64,000 bases of DNA. It comes from Pseudoduganella armeniaca. Lineage in GTDB: Bacteria; Pseudomonadota; Gammaproteobacteria; Burkholderiales; Burkholderiaceae_D. The notes under the pieces are model-generated. The model ran no database searches. It saw nothing but the letters and a program-made list of their open reading frames with translations, and was not told where the DNA came from. Below, in pieces: positions 18,235 to 28,300 of this stretch. How positions within the stretch are numbered: the stretch's first letter is position 1; each line of letters begins with the position of its first letter. Made by a program: the position numbers and the translations under genes. The stretch is from NCBI RefSeq assembly GCF_003028855.1, contig NZ_CP028324.1, positions 186,001 to 250,000 of the forward strand, in the 5' to 3' direction.

Positions 18235-18567
18235 TCAATGATGATGCAGCTCGGCGGACGTGGAAACGTCGCGGGCCGGCTGATCGCACAACTGGGGAGA
18301 GACTAAGGCGCACACGCCATACAGCTTGGTGAGGCTTTTCAGGATGGCTGGCAGGTTGACCAGCTCCAGCTTGACGCCGGCTTGCGCGGCGGCGCGCTGC
18401 CAGGCCAGCATTACCGACACGGCCGCCGAATCGACCGCCACCACGTTGCGCAGGTCGAACACGGTCTGGCCCGCGGCGATCGCGGCCAGGCCATGCTCCA
18501 GCGCGGCCGTGGCGTTATCCACGGTCAGCGCGGTCAGGGACAACATGTTGTTGGCGGAATCGGCCAT
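18235..18567 (-). CDS. mlaB: STAS-domain protein, MlaB-like
   Basis: A 110-aa STAS protein: LSLTALTVDNATAALEHGL, then FDLRNVVAVDSAAVSVMLAW with the conserved D-S-A, then LVNLPAILKSLTKLYGV. MlaB binds MlaF and stabilises the inner-membrane MlaFEDB complex. The C-terminus is His-rich (ELHHH). It follows mlaC, but an intrinsic-terminator-like hairpin sits just before its start. No Shine-Dalgarno is visible there; an internal ATG at codon 8 (MLSLTAL) is an alternative start. Confidence 0.88.
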   Translation of the reverse strand: MADSANNMLSLTALTVDNATAALEHGLAAIAAGQTVFDLRNVVAVDSAAVSVMLAWQRAAAQAGVKLELVNLPAILKSLTKLYGVCALVSPQLCDQPARDVSTSAELHHH

Positions 18568-18575
18568 GTCGGTGT

Positions 18576-18608
18576 AAAAATAAATTGGGGACTGCTCGAG
18601 TCCCCAAT
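18576..18608 (-). terminator. Intrinsic terminator or attenuator between mlaC and mlaB
   Basis: On the minus strand a 10-bp stem (ATTGGGGACT at 18584-18593, AGTCCCCAAT at 18599-18608) with a 5-nt loop is followed by TTATTTTT. It ends 8 bp before the mlaB ATG. It could reduce transcription into mlaB and the downstream exporter, bolA, murA and his genes. Confidence 0.65.
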
Positions 18609-18627
18609 CATAACAGAAATAACAGGA

Positions 18628-19272
18628 TTACTTCTTGGCAGTAGCCAGCGGCTTGTTGGCCAGCTGCTTGTTCTTCGCGGCCAGCGTCTTGATCAGGCCA
18701 TCGATGCCGCCCTTGCTGATTTCCGAATTGAAGGTGCCCTTGTAGGTTTCCACCAGCCAGGCGCCCAGCACATTGATGTCGTAGATCTTCCAGCCCGACG
18801 GGCCCTTGGCGACGCGGTAGTTCAGCAGGATCGGCTCGCCGCGGGCCGTGTTGACCTGCGAGCGCACTTCCACTTCCGTGTCGGCCGGGTCGGCGCGCAG
18901 CGGCTTGAATTCGATCGTCTCGTTACGCACCTGCGACAGGGCGCCCGAGTAGGTGAAGATCAGCAGCGTGCGGAACTCGGCGGACAGCTGGCGCTTCTGC
19001 TCCGGCGTCGCTTCGCGCCAGTAGCGGCCGGCGGCCAGTGCCGTCATGCGCTCGAAGTCCACGTACGGCAGGATCTTCGTTTCGACCAGGTCCATGACCT
19101 TGCGCGTGTTGCCGGCCTGGATGTCCTTGTCGGCCTTGGCCGTGGCCAGCACTTCCGAGCTGATGCGCTTGACCAGCGCGTCCGGCGCTTCGTTGGCGCT
19201 CTGGGCGGCGGCGAAGCCCGTGGTGGCGAAGGCCAGGGTGGCGACGGCGATGAGTTGCTTGATGAATTTCAT
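18628..19272 (-). CDS. mlaC: Periplasmic phospholipid-binding protein MlaC
   Basis: A 214-aa secreted Tol-Tol-like (MlaC) lipid carrier that shuttles phospholipids between MlaA in the outer membrane and MlaD in the inner membrane. A signal peptide (MKFIKQLIAVATLAFATTGFAAA) is followed by the helical domain with VDFERMTALAAGRYWREATPEQ and the sheet part GWKIYDINVLGAWLVETYK. It lies 50 bp downstream of mlaA. Confidence 0.96.
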   Translation of the reverse strand: MKFIKQLIAVATLAFATTGFAAAQSANEAPDALVKRISSEVLATAKADKDIQAGNTRKVMDLVETKILPYVDFERMTALAAGRYWREATPEQKRQLSAEFRTLLIFTYSGALSQVRNETIEFKPLRADPADTEVEVRSQVNTARGEPILLNYRVAKGPSGWKIYDINVLGAWLVETYKGTFNSEISKGGIDGLIKTLAAKNKQLANKPLATAKK

Positions 19273-19322
19273 GTCTCGTATTTACCTATCGTAAGTTGTG
19301 GTCGCGGGGCTGCCGCAGGAGA

Positions 19323-20078
19323 TCAGGTACCCGTACCGGCGCCGGTCGGATTGACCACCGGCTGGTCCGGCACGTTTTCTTCCTTGTCCGTCTGCTGCGG
19401 CACGTCGCCGTCGTAGACCTGGCTCTGGCGACGCTGCAGGTAGCCGTCGCGGAGGAATTCGTAGCGGTCCAGGGCGGCATCCTCGAACAGCGAGCCCGCA
19501 TCCAGCAGCGCGGCGCGCTGATCCACTACGCGGGTAACGGCGCCGATGTTGCGCACGTTGACAGGTTCTTTGTAACCCCATGGATCGGCGGCGATATCGA
19601 GCGGCAGGCCGACGGTGTCGCGCAGGGTCGACGGGCCCAGCAGCGGCAGCATCACGAACGGGCCGGATTGCACGCCCCACTTGCCCATCGTCTGGCCGAA
19701 GTCTTCCTTGTGCTTCGGCAGGCCTGCCTCCGAGGCGATGTCCAGCACGCCCAACAGGCCGAAGGTGGAGTTCAGCGCCACGCGCATGACGTCCGACATG
19801 CCTTCGGCGCCTTTGCCCTGCAGCAGGTTGTTGGCGGCGGTCCAGACGTCGGCCAGGTTGCCGAAGAAGTTCGACACGCCCGTCTGCACGAAGCCCGGCG
19901 TGACGTTCTTGTAACCCGTCGCGACCGGTTTCAGCGCGTAGGTATCGACGGTGTCGTTGAACTTGAAGACGGCGCGGTTCCAGTTTTCCATCGGATCGCG
20001 CTTGTCGGGGCCGACGGCACAGCCGGACAGCGCGGCAGCGGCGGCCAGCGCCAGCAGCACGGAGGTTTTGCGGCTCAT
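19323..20078 (-). CDS. mlaA: Outer-membrane lipoprotein MlaA (VacJ)
   Basis: A 251-aa lipoprotein with lipobox LSGC (C20). The body has DPMENWNRAVFKFND, the TPGFVQTGVSNFFGNL segment, GPSTLRDTVGLPLD and DPWGY. MlaA removes phospholipids from the outer leaflet of the outer membrane and passes them to MlaC. The tail after about residue 210 is polar and Pro/Thr-rich. Its ATG overlaps the mlaD stop (TGATG), so the outer-membrane component is inserted in the importer operon, as in many betaproteobacteria. Confidence 0.97.
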   Translation of the reverse strand: MSRKTSVLLALAAAAALSGCAVGPDKRDPMENWNRAVFKFNDTVDTYALKPVATGYKNVTPGFVQTGVSNFFGNLADVWTAANNLLQGKGAEGMSDVMRVALNSTFGLLGVLDIASEAGLPKHKEDFGQTMGKWGVQSGPFVMLPLLGPSTLRDTVGLPLDIAADPWGYKEPVNVRNIGAVTRVVDQRAALLDAGSLFEDAALDRYEFLRDGYLQRRQSQVYDGDVPQQTDKEENVPDQPVVNPTGAGTGT

Positions 20079-20548
20079 CAGTTGGAGTCCTTTCCTTCAG
20101 CGGCTTTGCTGTAAATGAATTGGTTGATCAGGTCTTCCAGCACGGCGGCAGACTGGGTGCGGGCGATCTTGTCGCCAGCGGCCAGGTTCTTCTCGTCGCC
20201 ACCGGCTTCGATGCCGATGTACTGCTCGCCCAGCAGACCAGAGGTCAGGATCTTGGCCGAGCTGTCCTTCGGAAACTTGTACGTCGAATCCATCTCCAGC
20301 GTCACGGCGGCCTTGTACGACTTGTCGTCGAAGGCGATTTGCGCCACACGGCCCACCACGACGCCGGAAGCCTTCACCGCCGCCTGTGGCCGCAGGCTGC
20401 CGATATTGTCGAACTTGGCCGTGATTTCGTACGTTTTCGACAGCGAGAACGAGCTGTTGTTGCCCGCCTTCAGCGCCAGGAACATCAGTGCGGCCACACC
20501 GATCACGATGAAGAGACCGACCCAGACATCCAGAGATTTGCGTTGCAT
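20078..20548 (-). CDS. mlaD: MCE-domain protein MlaD
   Basis: A 156-aa inner-membrane-anchored MCE protein. One N-terminal helix (WVGLFIVIGVAALMFLALKA) is followed by the MCE domain (YEITAKFDNIGSLRPQAAVK, VVVGRVAQI, LTSGLLGEQYIGIEAGG). MlaD forms the hexameric periplasmic ring of the MlaFEDB complex. The start MQRKSLDVWVG at 20548 is the family N-terminus. Confidence 0.97.
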   Translation of the reverse strand: MQRKSLDVWVGLFIVIGVAALMFLALKAGNNSSFSLSKTYEITAKFDNIGSLRPQAAVKASGVVVGRVAQIAFDDKSYKAAVTLEMDSTYKFPKDSSAKILTSGLLGEQYIGIEAGGDEKNLAAGDKIARTQSAAVLEDLINQFIYSKAAEGKDSN

Positions 20549-20612
20549 AAAACTAATCCTATAGGTTTTTACTGTTCCGCACTGAGCGGTAGCGCACATA
20601 CGGCAAGGGGAA

Positions 20613-21398
20613 TCAACGGCTGAACATCAGCGCCGTCAGCATGAAGTCGAGCCACCAGATCATCAGCGACGACACCACGACCGAGCGGGTCGTCGCGCCC
20701 GCCACGTCTTCCGGCGTCGGCCGCGCTTCATAACCCTGGTATAGGGCGATGAACGTGATGGCGATACCGAATACGACGCTCTTGACGAAGCCGTTGAAGA
20801 CGTCCTTCCACAGGTCCACGCCCGACTGCATTTGCGACCAGAACGCGCCCGCGTCCACGCCGATCAGCTTGACGCCGACCAGGTAGCCGCCAAAGATGCC
20901 GACGGCGCTGAAAATCGAGGCCAGCAGTGGTACGGCAACAACACCGGCCCAGAAACGGGGCGCCAGTACGCGCTGGATCGGATTGACCGCCATCATTTCC
21001 ATGGCCGACAGTTGTTCGCCCGCCTTCATCAGGCCGATCTCGGCCGTCAGCGAGGTGCCGGCGCGGCCGGCAAACAGCAGCGCCGTGATAACGGGGCCCA
21101 GTTCGCGCGTCAGGCCCAAGGCGACGAGCAGGCCGAGCGATTCGGACGCGCCGTATTTGTTCAGCGTGTAATAGCCCTGCAGGCCCAGCACCATGCCGAC
21201 GAACAGGCCGGACAATGTGATGATCAGCAGCGAATAGTTACCGATGAAGTGCAATTGCTCGACGATCAGGCGCGGACGGCGCAGCAGGCCGCCGGACAGG
21301 CCGATCATCGTGAAGAACGTGCGGGTCGCGTAACCCAGGCTTTCGACATAGTCGCGCACCGTGGTGCCGAGGCTGGCAAGCAAGCTGCGGCCCATCAT
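20613..21398 (-). CDS. mlaE: Phospholipid ABC permease MlaE
   Basis: A 261-aa MlaE/YrbE permease. It has VGMVLGLQGYYTLNKYG, GLTRELGPVITALLFAGRAGTSLTAEIG, the EQLSAMEMMAVNP coupling helix and C-terminal hydrophobic spans. It overlaps mlaF by 4 bp (ATGA). Confidence 0.97.
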   Translation of the reverse strand: MMGRSLLASLGTTVRDYVESLGYATRTFFTMIGLSGGLLRRPRLIVEQLHFIGNYSLLIITLSGLFVGMVLGLQGYYTLNKYGASESLGLLVALGLTRELGPVITALLFAGRAGTSLTAEIGLMKAGEQLSAMEMMAVNPIQRVLAPRFWAGVVAVPLLASIFSAVGIFGGYLVGVKLIGVDAGAFWSQMQSGVDLWKDVFNGFVKSVVFGIAITFIALYQGYEARPTPEDVAGATTRSVVVSSLMIWWLDFMLTALMFSR

Positions 21399-22198
21399 GC
21401 GCGGCCTCCCAGGCCCAGGTCCTCGGCCAGCGTCTTGCCGGGATAGTGGAACGGCACGGGGCCGTCGGCCTCCGCGTGCACGAATTGTTTGACGTAGGGG
21501 TCGGTCGATACCATCATGTCCGCCGGGGTGCCGTGGGCAACGATCTTGCCCTGCGACAGGAAATAAACGTAGTCGGCGATCTGGAACGATTCCTTGACGT
21601 CGTGCGATACCAGGATGCTGGTGGAACCCAGCGCGTCGTTCAGATTTCGGATCAGGTTGGCCGTGACACCCATCGAGATCGGGTCGAGGCCGGCAAACGG
21701 CTCGTCGTACATGATCAGTTGCGGGTCCAGCGCGATCGAGCGCGCCAGCGCGACACGGCGGGCCATACCGCCGGAAATCTCGCCTGGTTTCAGCTTCGCT
21801 GCGTTGCGCAGGCCGACCGCGTGCAGTTTCATCAATACCAGATCGCGGATCAACTCTTCCGGCAGGTCGGTATGCTCGCGCAGCGGGAACGCCACGTTTT
21901 CAAAGACCGTCAGGTCCGTAAACAAGGCACCGTGCTGAAACAGCATGCCCATCTTGCGGCGCAGCAAGTACAAGTCAGCTGTCTTCAGCTTGTGGACGAC
22001 CTGGCCATCGACCGTCACCTGGCCGGTCTTTGGGCGGAGTTGACCGCCGATCAGGCGCAATACAGTTGTTTTACCACTGCCGGAGCCGCCCATGACGGCA
22101 ACTACCTTCCCCTTCGGGAAATCCATATGGAGCCCAGCCAAGATGGCGCGCTTCCCATAGGAAAAGTGCAAATCACGGATTTCAACGAGGTTCGGCAC
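21395..22198 (-). CDS. mlaF: Phospholipid ABC ATPase MlaF
   Basis: A 267-aa ATPase with Walker A GGSGSGKTT, signature EISGGMARR, Walker B LIMYDEPFAGLDP and the switch LVSHDVKES. The translation start is GTG at 22198. It is the first gene of a long minus-strand series (mlaFEDAC...), preceded by a 688-bp non-coding region holding a candidate promoter. Confidence 0.97.
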   Translation of the reverse strand: MPNLVEIRDLHFSYGKRAILAGLHMDFPKGKVVAVMGGSGSGKTTVLRLIGGQLRPKTGQVTVDGQVVHKLKTADLYLLRRKMGMLFQHGALFTDLTVFENVAFPLREHTDLPEELIRDLVLMKLHAVGLRNAAKLKPGEISGGMARRVALARSIALDPQLIMYDEPFAGLDPISMGVTANLIRNLNDALGSTSILVSHDVKESFQIADYVYFLSQGKIVAHGTPADMMVSTDPYVKQFVHAEADGPVPFHYPGKTLAEDLGLGGRA

Positions 22199-22886
22199 GG
22201 CTCAAACTCTTTATTTTTAATGCCATATTGTAATGCAGAAACGCAAGACTCTGCTGGCGGTCCCTCGGAAGAGGCAGGGATATCCCAAGTTAAGAGGCGA
22301 ATCATACAACACTAATAACCGAAAAGTCAGCAATTTACATTTAGCAAAACTTGTTAAATTGCTGCAATGCAGCGTCGCAGGACCCTCACTTCGACATGCA
22401 GCGGTCCGCCCTGTAGCGTCGTCGCGCGACCTAAACGGGAAATCGTGCCTGTGCGCACGAAAATTAGGTCTCCCAACACATATCTCCGTAGTGGTATCAA
22501 GCACTACAATTCAATGTTGGCGGATCTACTTTTGGAAAGTGACTGTAGCGCAGGCGCTGCTGGCTGCCACACGCTGCCCGAACATTTATGAGCGGTGTGA
22601 GCGCTGGTGCGCAAGGGTGAAGGGTTGGCTGTCGCTGCGCTGGCGCTGCCTGGGAACGAACCGCCGCAGCGGTTGATGGTGCGCAATGGCAACCGCACAG
22701 TGCCGATGAATATCCGAACGGGGTTTGTCCATCCGCGCTGAAACAAGTGGCAGGCAGTGCCTTGAATTGCAGAGTGACGCGTGTCAGCTCGTCACATCCC
22801 GGCTTGCGTACCGCTTAGGCCGGGAACTGCGGCTGCCGGGAACCACGCAGGATCTGCATGGTCCCCGGCAAAGGCAGACCCGCTGA
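22199..22886. other. 688-bp region with no supported gene
   Basis: No open frame here has codon use or residues resembling a protein; the ORFs are short and Arg/Ser/Pro-rich. The mlaF-proximal half (to about 22370) is AT-rich and promoter-like. Near the PEP-CTERM gene end, GCCGGGAACC (22835-22844) and GGTCCCCGGC (22860-22869) can form a 10-bp stem with one G-T pair and a 15-nt loop but without a T-run. It may be decayed sequence. Confidence 0.5.
22301..22330 (-). promoter_or_regulatory. Candidate sigma-70 promoter for mlaF
   Basis: On the minus strand CTGACT (22325-22330) and TATGAT (22301-22306) are separated by 18 bp, about 100 bp before the mlaF GTG in an AT-rich stretch. The -10 box matches consensus at five of six positions and the -35 box at four of six. 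Confidence 0.35.
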
Positions 22887-23612
22887 TCAGCGGCTTGACG
22901 CGGAGCCCGGCGTCCGCCCTGCGCGGCGCGCACCGCGACGTACTCCGAGCACAGCCAGTCCTGCGGCGAACATGGCATAGGTGGTTGGTTCCGGCACGGC
23001 CGACACGGCCTGCAGGGACGTCAGCAGACCGCCAACCCGAAACAAGGGGCCGGAAGCATCCTTCGGCATGTACAGGTAGCTGACATAAGCGAGCTCGTAT
23101 TCTTCCAGCTGCAGGCCGGCCGGCAGCCCGAAATTCAGCGCTGTGCCATCGTAGTCGCGGAAGGTCAGATCCATGCTCTGGTACAACGTGTCGTTTTCCA
23201 CTATCACGCCCAGGGCGACGTAATCCATGTTGTACATCGAATCCGCGATGCTGTGCCAGTATCGCTGAGTGCTAGGGGGACCCTTGATGCCCAGCACACT
23301 GTTGCTGAACTCAAGCGTGCCGCCGTTGCCGGTGCCTGCACCTTGCGCTGTGTACGTGGCGAAATAGGTCCAGCCGACGTCCGAACTCGTCAATGGCGTA
23401 TTAGTGTTGTATGTGATGCTGCCGGACATAGTCTGGCCGACCGCGATGCTTTCCCCCGGCACAGGACTGCCGGACGTTGCGTTACAGTCCCAGAGCGAAG
23501 AGCATTGCTCCACGGAAGTGATTTTCGTGCTGAATTGATAGCTGTGGATGGACGCTTGCACCGCCATGCTTGTGCAGGCAAGCCCGAGTAACGCCAGGAT
23601 TTTTACTTTCAT
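22887..23612 (-). CDS. PEP-CTERM sorting-domain protein
   Basis: A 241-aa secreted protein with a signal peptide (MKVKILALLGLACTSMAVQA) and a C-terminal PEP-CTERM signal: AVPEP, a hydrophobic stretch (TYAMFAAGLAVLGV) and an Arg cluster (RRGARR). Such proteins are processed by exosortase (EpsH-type) and often linked to exopolysaccharide. The middle is beta-rich (ITYNTNTPLTSSDVGW, LEFSNSVLGI) with no recognised enzyme domain. Unusually, about ten residues (AGRTPGSASSR) follow the Arg cluster, where most family members end. The start at 23612 is set by the signal peptide. Confidence 0.85.
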   Translation of the reverse strand: MKVKILALLGLACTSMAVQASIHSYQFSTKITSVEQCSSLWDCNATSGSPVPGESIAVGQTMSGSITYNTNTPLTSSDVGWTYFATYTAQGAGTGNGGTLEFSNSVLGIKGPPSTQRYWHSIADSMYNMDYVALGVIVENDTLYQSMDLTFRDYDGTALNFGLPAGLQLEEYELAYVSYLYMPKDASGPLFRVGGLLTSLQAVSAVPEPTTYAMFAAGLAVLGVRRGARRAGRTPGSASSR

Positions 23613-23831
23613 ACAATCTCTGTTAGCTAAGTGAAATTGTCGATTTGACCATAGGGGCCTGTATTTGGTCAACATTTGATGAGCGAAGTGCTCCAAAAAC
23701 CTCCCAGCGGGCGTTCGACGACATGTCGCACTGTGCTGGCGTTACCCGTCGTTGTGCCAAGTAAGGGCTCGATAATCCAAACCGGAAAACGTGGGACTAC
23801 GTGTCGACCGACGAATGCAACGTTGCCAAGA

Positions 23832-23893
23832 AAATGGGGACAGACCCCATTTCCCAGGTGGTCTTCCCCGGAAAATGGGGTATGTCCCCATTT
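23832..23893. repeat. Double hairpin of inverted aaatgggg repeats (REPIN-like)
   Basis: Two hairpins with identical arms AAATGGGG/CCCCATTT (23832-23839 with 23845-23852, and 23873-23880 with 23886-23893) flank a 20-bp spacer. Loops are acaga and tatgt; the second read on the other strand is acata, so the two units form an imperfect inverted pair. It lies 18 bp beyond the gltD stop and could end that transcript. Confidence 0.75.
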
Positions 23894-23910
23894 TTGGTGC
23901 AACTTCGGTG

Positions 23911-25374
<1,464 letters not shown>

Positions 25375-25388
25375 TTTCTCTATCCTTC

Positions 25389-28300
25389 TTACGCGGCGAT
25401 GGCTTGCGTTTCAGCTTCGACGGCGGCGTTGTCGGCCATCTCCACCAGTGCGCGTTTGTATTCGTTCGGGAAGACCTTGACGAACTTGCCACGGCTTTCC
25501 ACCCAGTTGTCCAGCAGCAGGCGGGCGCGGGTGCTGCCCGTGTGCTTGAAGTGGCGTTCGATCAGGCGCTTCAGGATCGTCTCGTCCGCTTCCGGTGCGC
25601 CATCGCGGTGCTGCGCGTGCCAGGTCGACTTGTCGACGTGTTGCTCGGCGGCCGGCACCACTTCCTCCAGGCTGACCATGGCCAGGTTGCACTTCTTCTC
25701 GAATTCGCCGTCCGGGTCATACACGTAGGCGATACCGCCCGACATGCCCGCCGCAAAGTTGCGGCCGGTGTTGCCCAGCACGACAACCGTGCCGCCGGTC
25801 ATGTATTCGCAGCCGTGGTCGCCCAGGCCCTCGACGACCGCCGTGGCACCCGAGTTACGCACCGCGAAGCGTTCGCCCGCGACACCGTTGAAGAATGCCT
25901 CGCCGGCAATCGCGCCGTACAGCACCGTGTTGCCGACGATGATGTTATTCACGGCCCAGCCGCGGAACTCCGTGTTCGGCCGCACGATGATGCGCCCGCC
26001 CGACAGGCCTTTGCCCACGTAGTCGTTGCCTTCGCCGACCAGGTCGATCGTGATGCCGTGCGCCAGGAACGCGCAGGCCGACTGGCCCGCCGTGCCCTGC
26101 AGCTGGATGTGGATCGTGTCGTCCGGCAGGCCGGCGTGACCGTAGCGCTTGGCCACCTCGCCCGACAGCATCGTGCCGACGGTGCGGTTCAGGTTCTTCA
26201 CCGGCGAGATGAACGACACGCGTTCGCCCTTCTCCAGCGCCGGCCGGGCCTGCGCGATCAGCTTGTGGTCGAGTGCCTTCTCCAGGCCGTGCTCCTGTTC
26301 CTCGTTGTGGTAGATGCACAGGCCCTCGTCGACCTTCGGCTGGTAGAAGATCGCGGAGAAGTCCAGGCCCTGCGCCTTCCAGTGCGAGATCGCCTTGGAT
26401 TTATCCAGCAGGTCGGAGCGGCCGATCAGTTCGTTGTAGGTGCGGATGCCCAGTTGTGCCATCAGCTGGCGCGCTTCCTCGGCCACGAAGAAGAAGTAAT
26501 TGACGACGTGTTCCGGCTTGCCCTGGAACTTGGCGCGCAGTTCCGGGTCTTGCGTGGCGACGCCGACCGGGCACGTGTTCAGATGGCACTTGCGCATCAT
26601 GATGCAGCCCTCGACCACCAGCGGTGCCGTGGCAAAGCCGATCTCGTCCGCACCCAGCATCGCGGCGATGACGACGTCGCGGCCCGTGCGCATCTGGCCG
26701 TCGGCCTGCACGCGGATACGGTTGCGCAGGCCGTTCAATACCAGCGTCTGCTGCGTCTCGGCCAGGCCCAGCTCCCACGGCGTGCCTGCATGCTTGACGG
26801 AGGACAGCGGCGAAGCGCCCGTGCCGCCGTCATGGCCGGCAACCACGACGTGGTCGGCCTTGGCTTTCGACACGCCGGCCGCGACGGTACCGATACCCAC
26901 TTCCGACACCAGTTTCACGGAGATCGACGCGCGTGGATTGACGTTCTTCAGGTCGTGGATCAGCTGCGCCAGGTCTTCGATCGAGTAAATGTCGTGGTGC
27001 GGCGGCGGCGAGATCAGGCCCACACCCGGCACGGCAAAGCGCAAGGTCGCGATATAGCCGGACACCTTGTGGCCCGGCAGCTGGCCACCTTCACCCGGCT
27101 TGGCGCCCTGCGCCATCTTGATCTGGATCTGGTCGGCCGAGTTCAGGTATTCCGCCGTGACGCCGAAGCGGCCGGAGGCCACCTGCTTGATGCGCGAACG
27201 CAGCGAATCGCCTTCCAGCAGCGGGATGTCGACAACGACCTGGTCCTTGCCGATGACGGACGCCATCGTCGCGCCCTGCTTGATCGGAATGCCCTTCAGT
27301 TCGTTGACGAAGCGGTTCGGGTCTTCGCCGCCTTCACCCGTGTTGGACTTGCCGCCGATGCGGTTCATCGCGATCGCCAGGGTGGCGTGGGCTTCGGTCG
27401 AGATCGAGCCCATCGACATGGCGCCGGTGGCGAAACGCTTGACGATTTCCTTCGCCGGTTCCACTTCGTCCAGCGGGATCGCCTTGGTCGGGTCGATCTT
27501 GAATTCGAACAGGCCACGCAAGGTCAGGTGACGGCGGCTCTGGTCGTTGATGATCTGCGCGTACTCCTTGTACGTGGAGAAGTTGTTGGCGCGGGTCGAA
27601 TGCTGCAGCTTGGCAATCGCATCCGGCGTCCACAGGTGGTCCTCGCCGCGCACGCGGTAGGCATATTCGCCGCCCGCGTCCAGCGATTCGGCCAGGATCG
27701 GATCGTTGCCGAACGCCAGGTTGTGCAGGCGCAGGCCTTCCTCGGCCACTTCGAACAGGCCGATGCCTTCCACGTTCGACGCGGTGCCCTTGAAATACTT
27801 GTCCACGACCGACTTGTTCAGGCCGACGGCCTCGAAGATCTGCGCGCCGCAGTACGACATGTAGGTGGAGATGCCCATCTTCGACATCACCTTCAAGAGG
27901 CCCTTGCCGACCGCCTTGGTGTAGTTGTAGATGGCCTGTTCCGGCGTCAGGTTGCCCGGCAGCGCGTGCGCCAGGTCGGCCAGCGTTTCCATTGCCAGGT
28001 ACGGGTGCACGGCTTCGGCGCCGTAGCCCGCCAGCAGGGCGAAGTGGTGCGTTTCACGTGCGGAACCCGTCTCGACCACCAGGCCGGTGGAGGCACGCAG
28101 GCCTTTGCTGACCAGATGCTGGTGGATGGCGGACGTTGCCAGCAGCGCGGGGATCGCCACGCGGTCCGCGCAGATGGCGCGGTCGGACACGATCAGGATG
28201 TTGTGGCCGGACTTGATGGCATCGACAGCTTCCGCGCATAACGAAGCCAGCGACGCCTCCACGCCTTCCTTGCCCCAGGCCAGCGGGTAGCAGATCGACA

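Noticed and set aside
22233..22746. Short open frames in the mla upstream region
   Set aside because: No ribosome-binding site, no recognisable residues, and overlap with the promoter-like AT-rich stretch.
25404..28241. 945-codon open frame opposite gltB, and the similar 608-codon frame at 28329-30155
   Set aside because: They are antisense to a complete gltB gene with all cofactor motifs; high GC keeps the opposite frames open, and their residues (His/Arg/Val-rich) resemble no protein.
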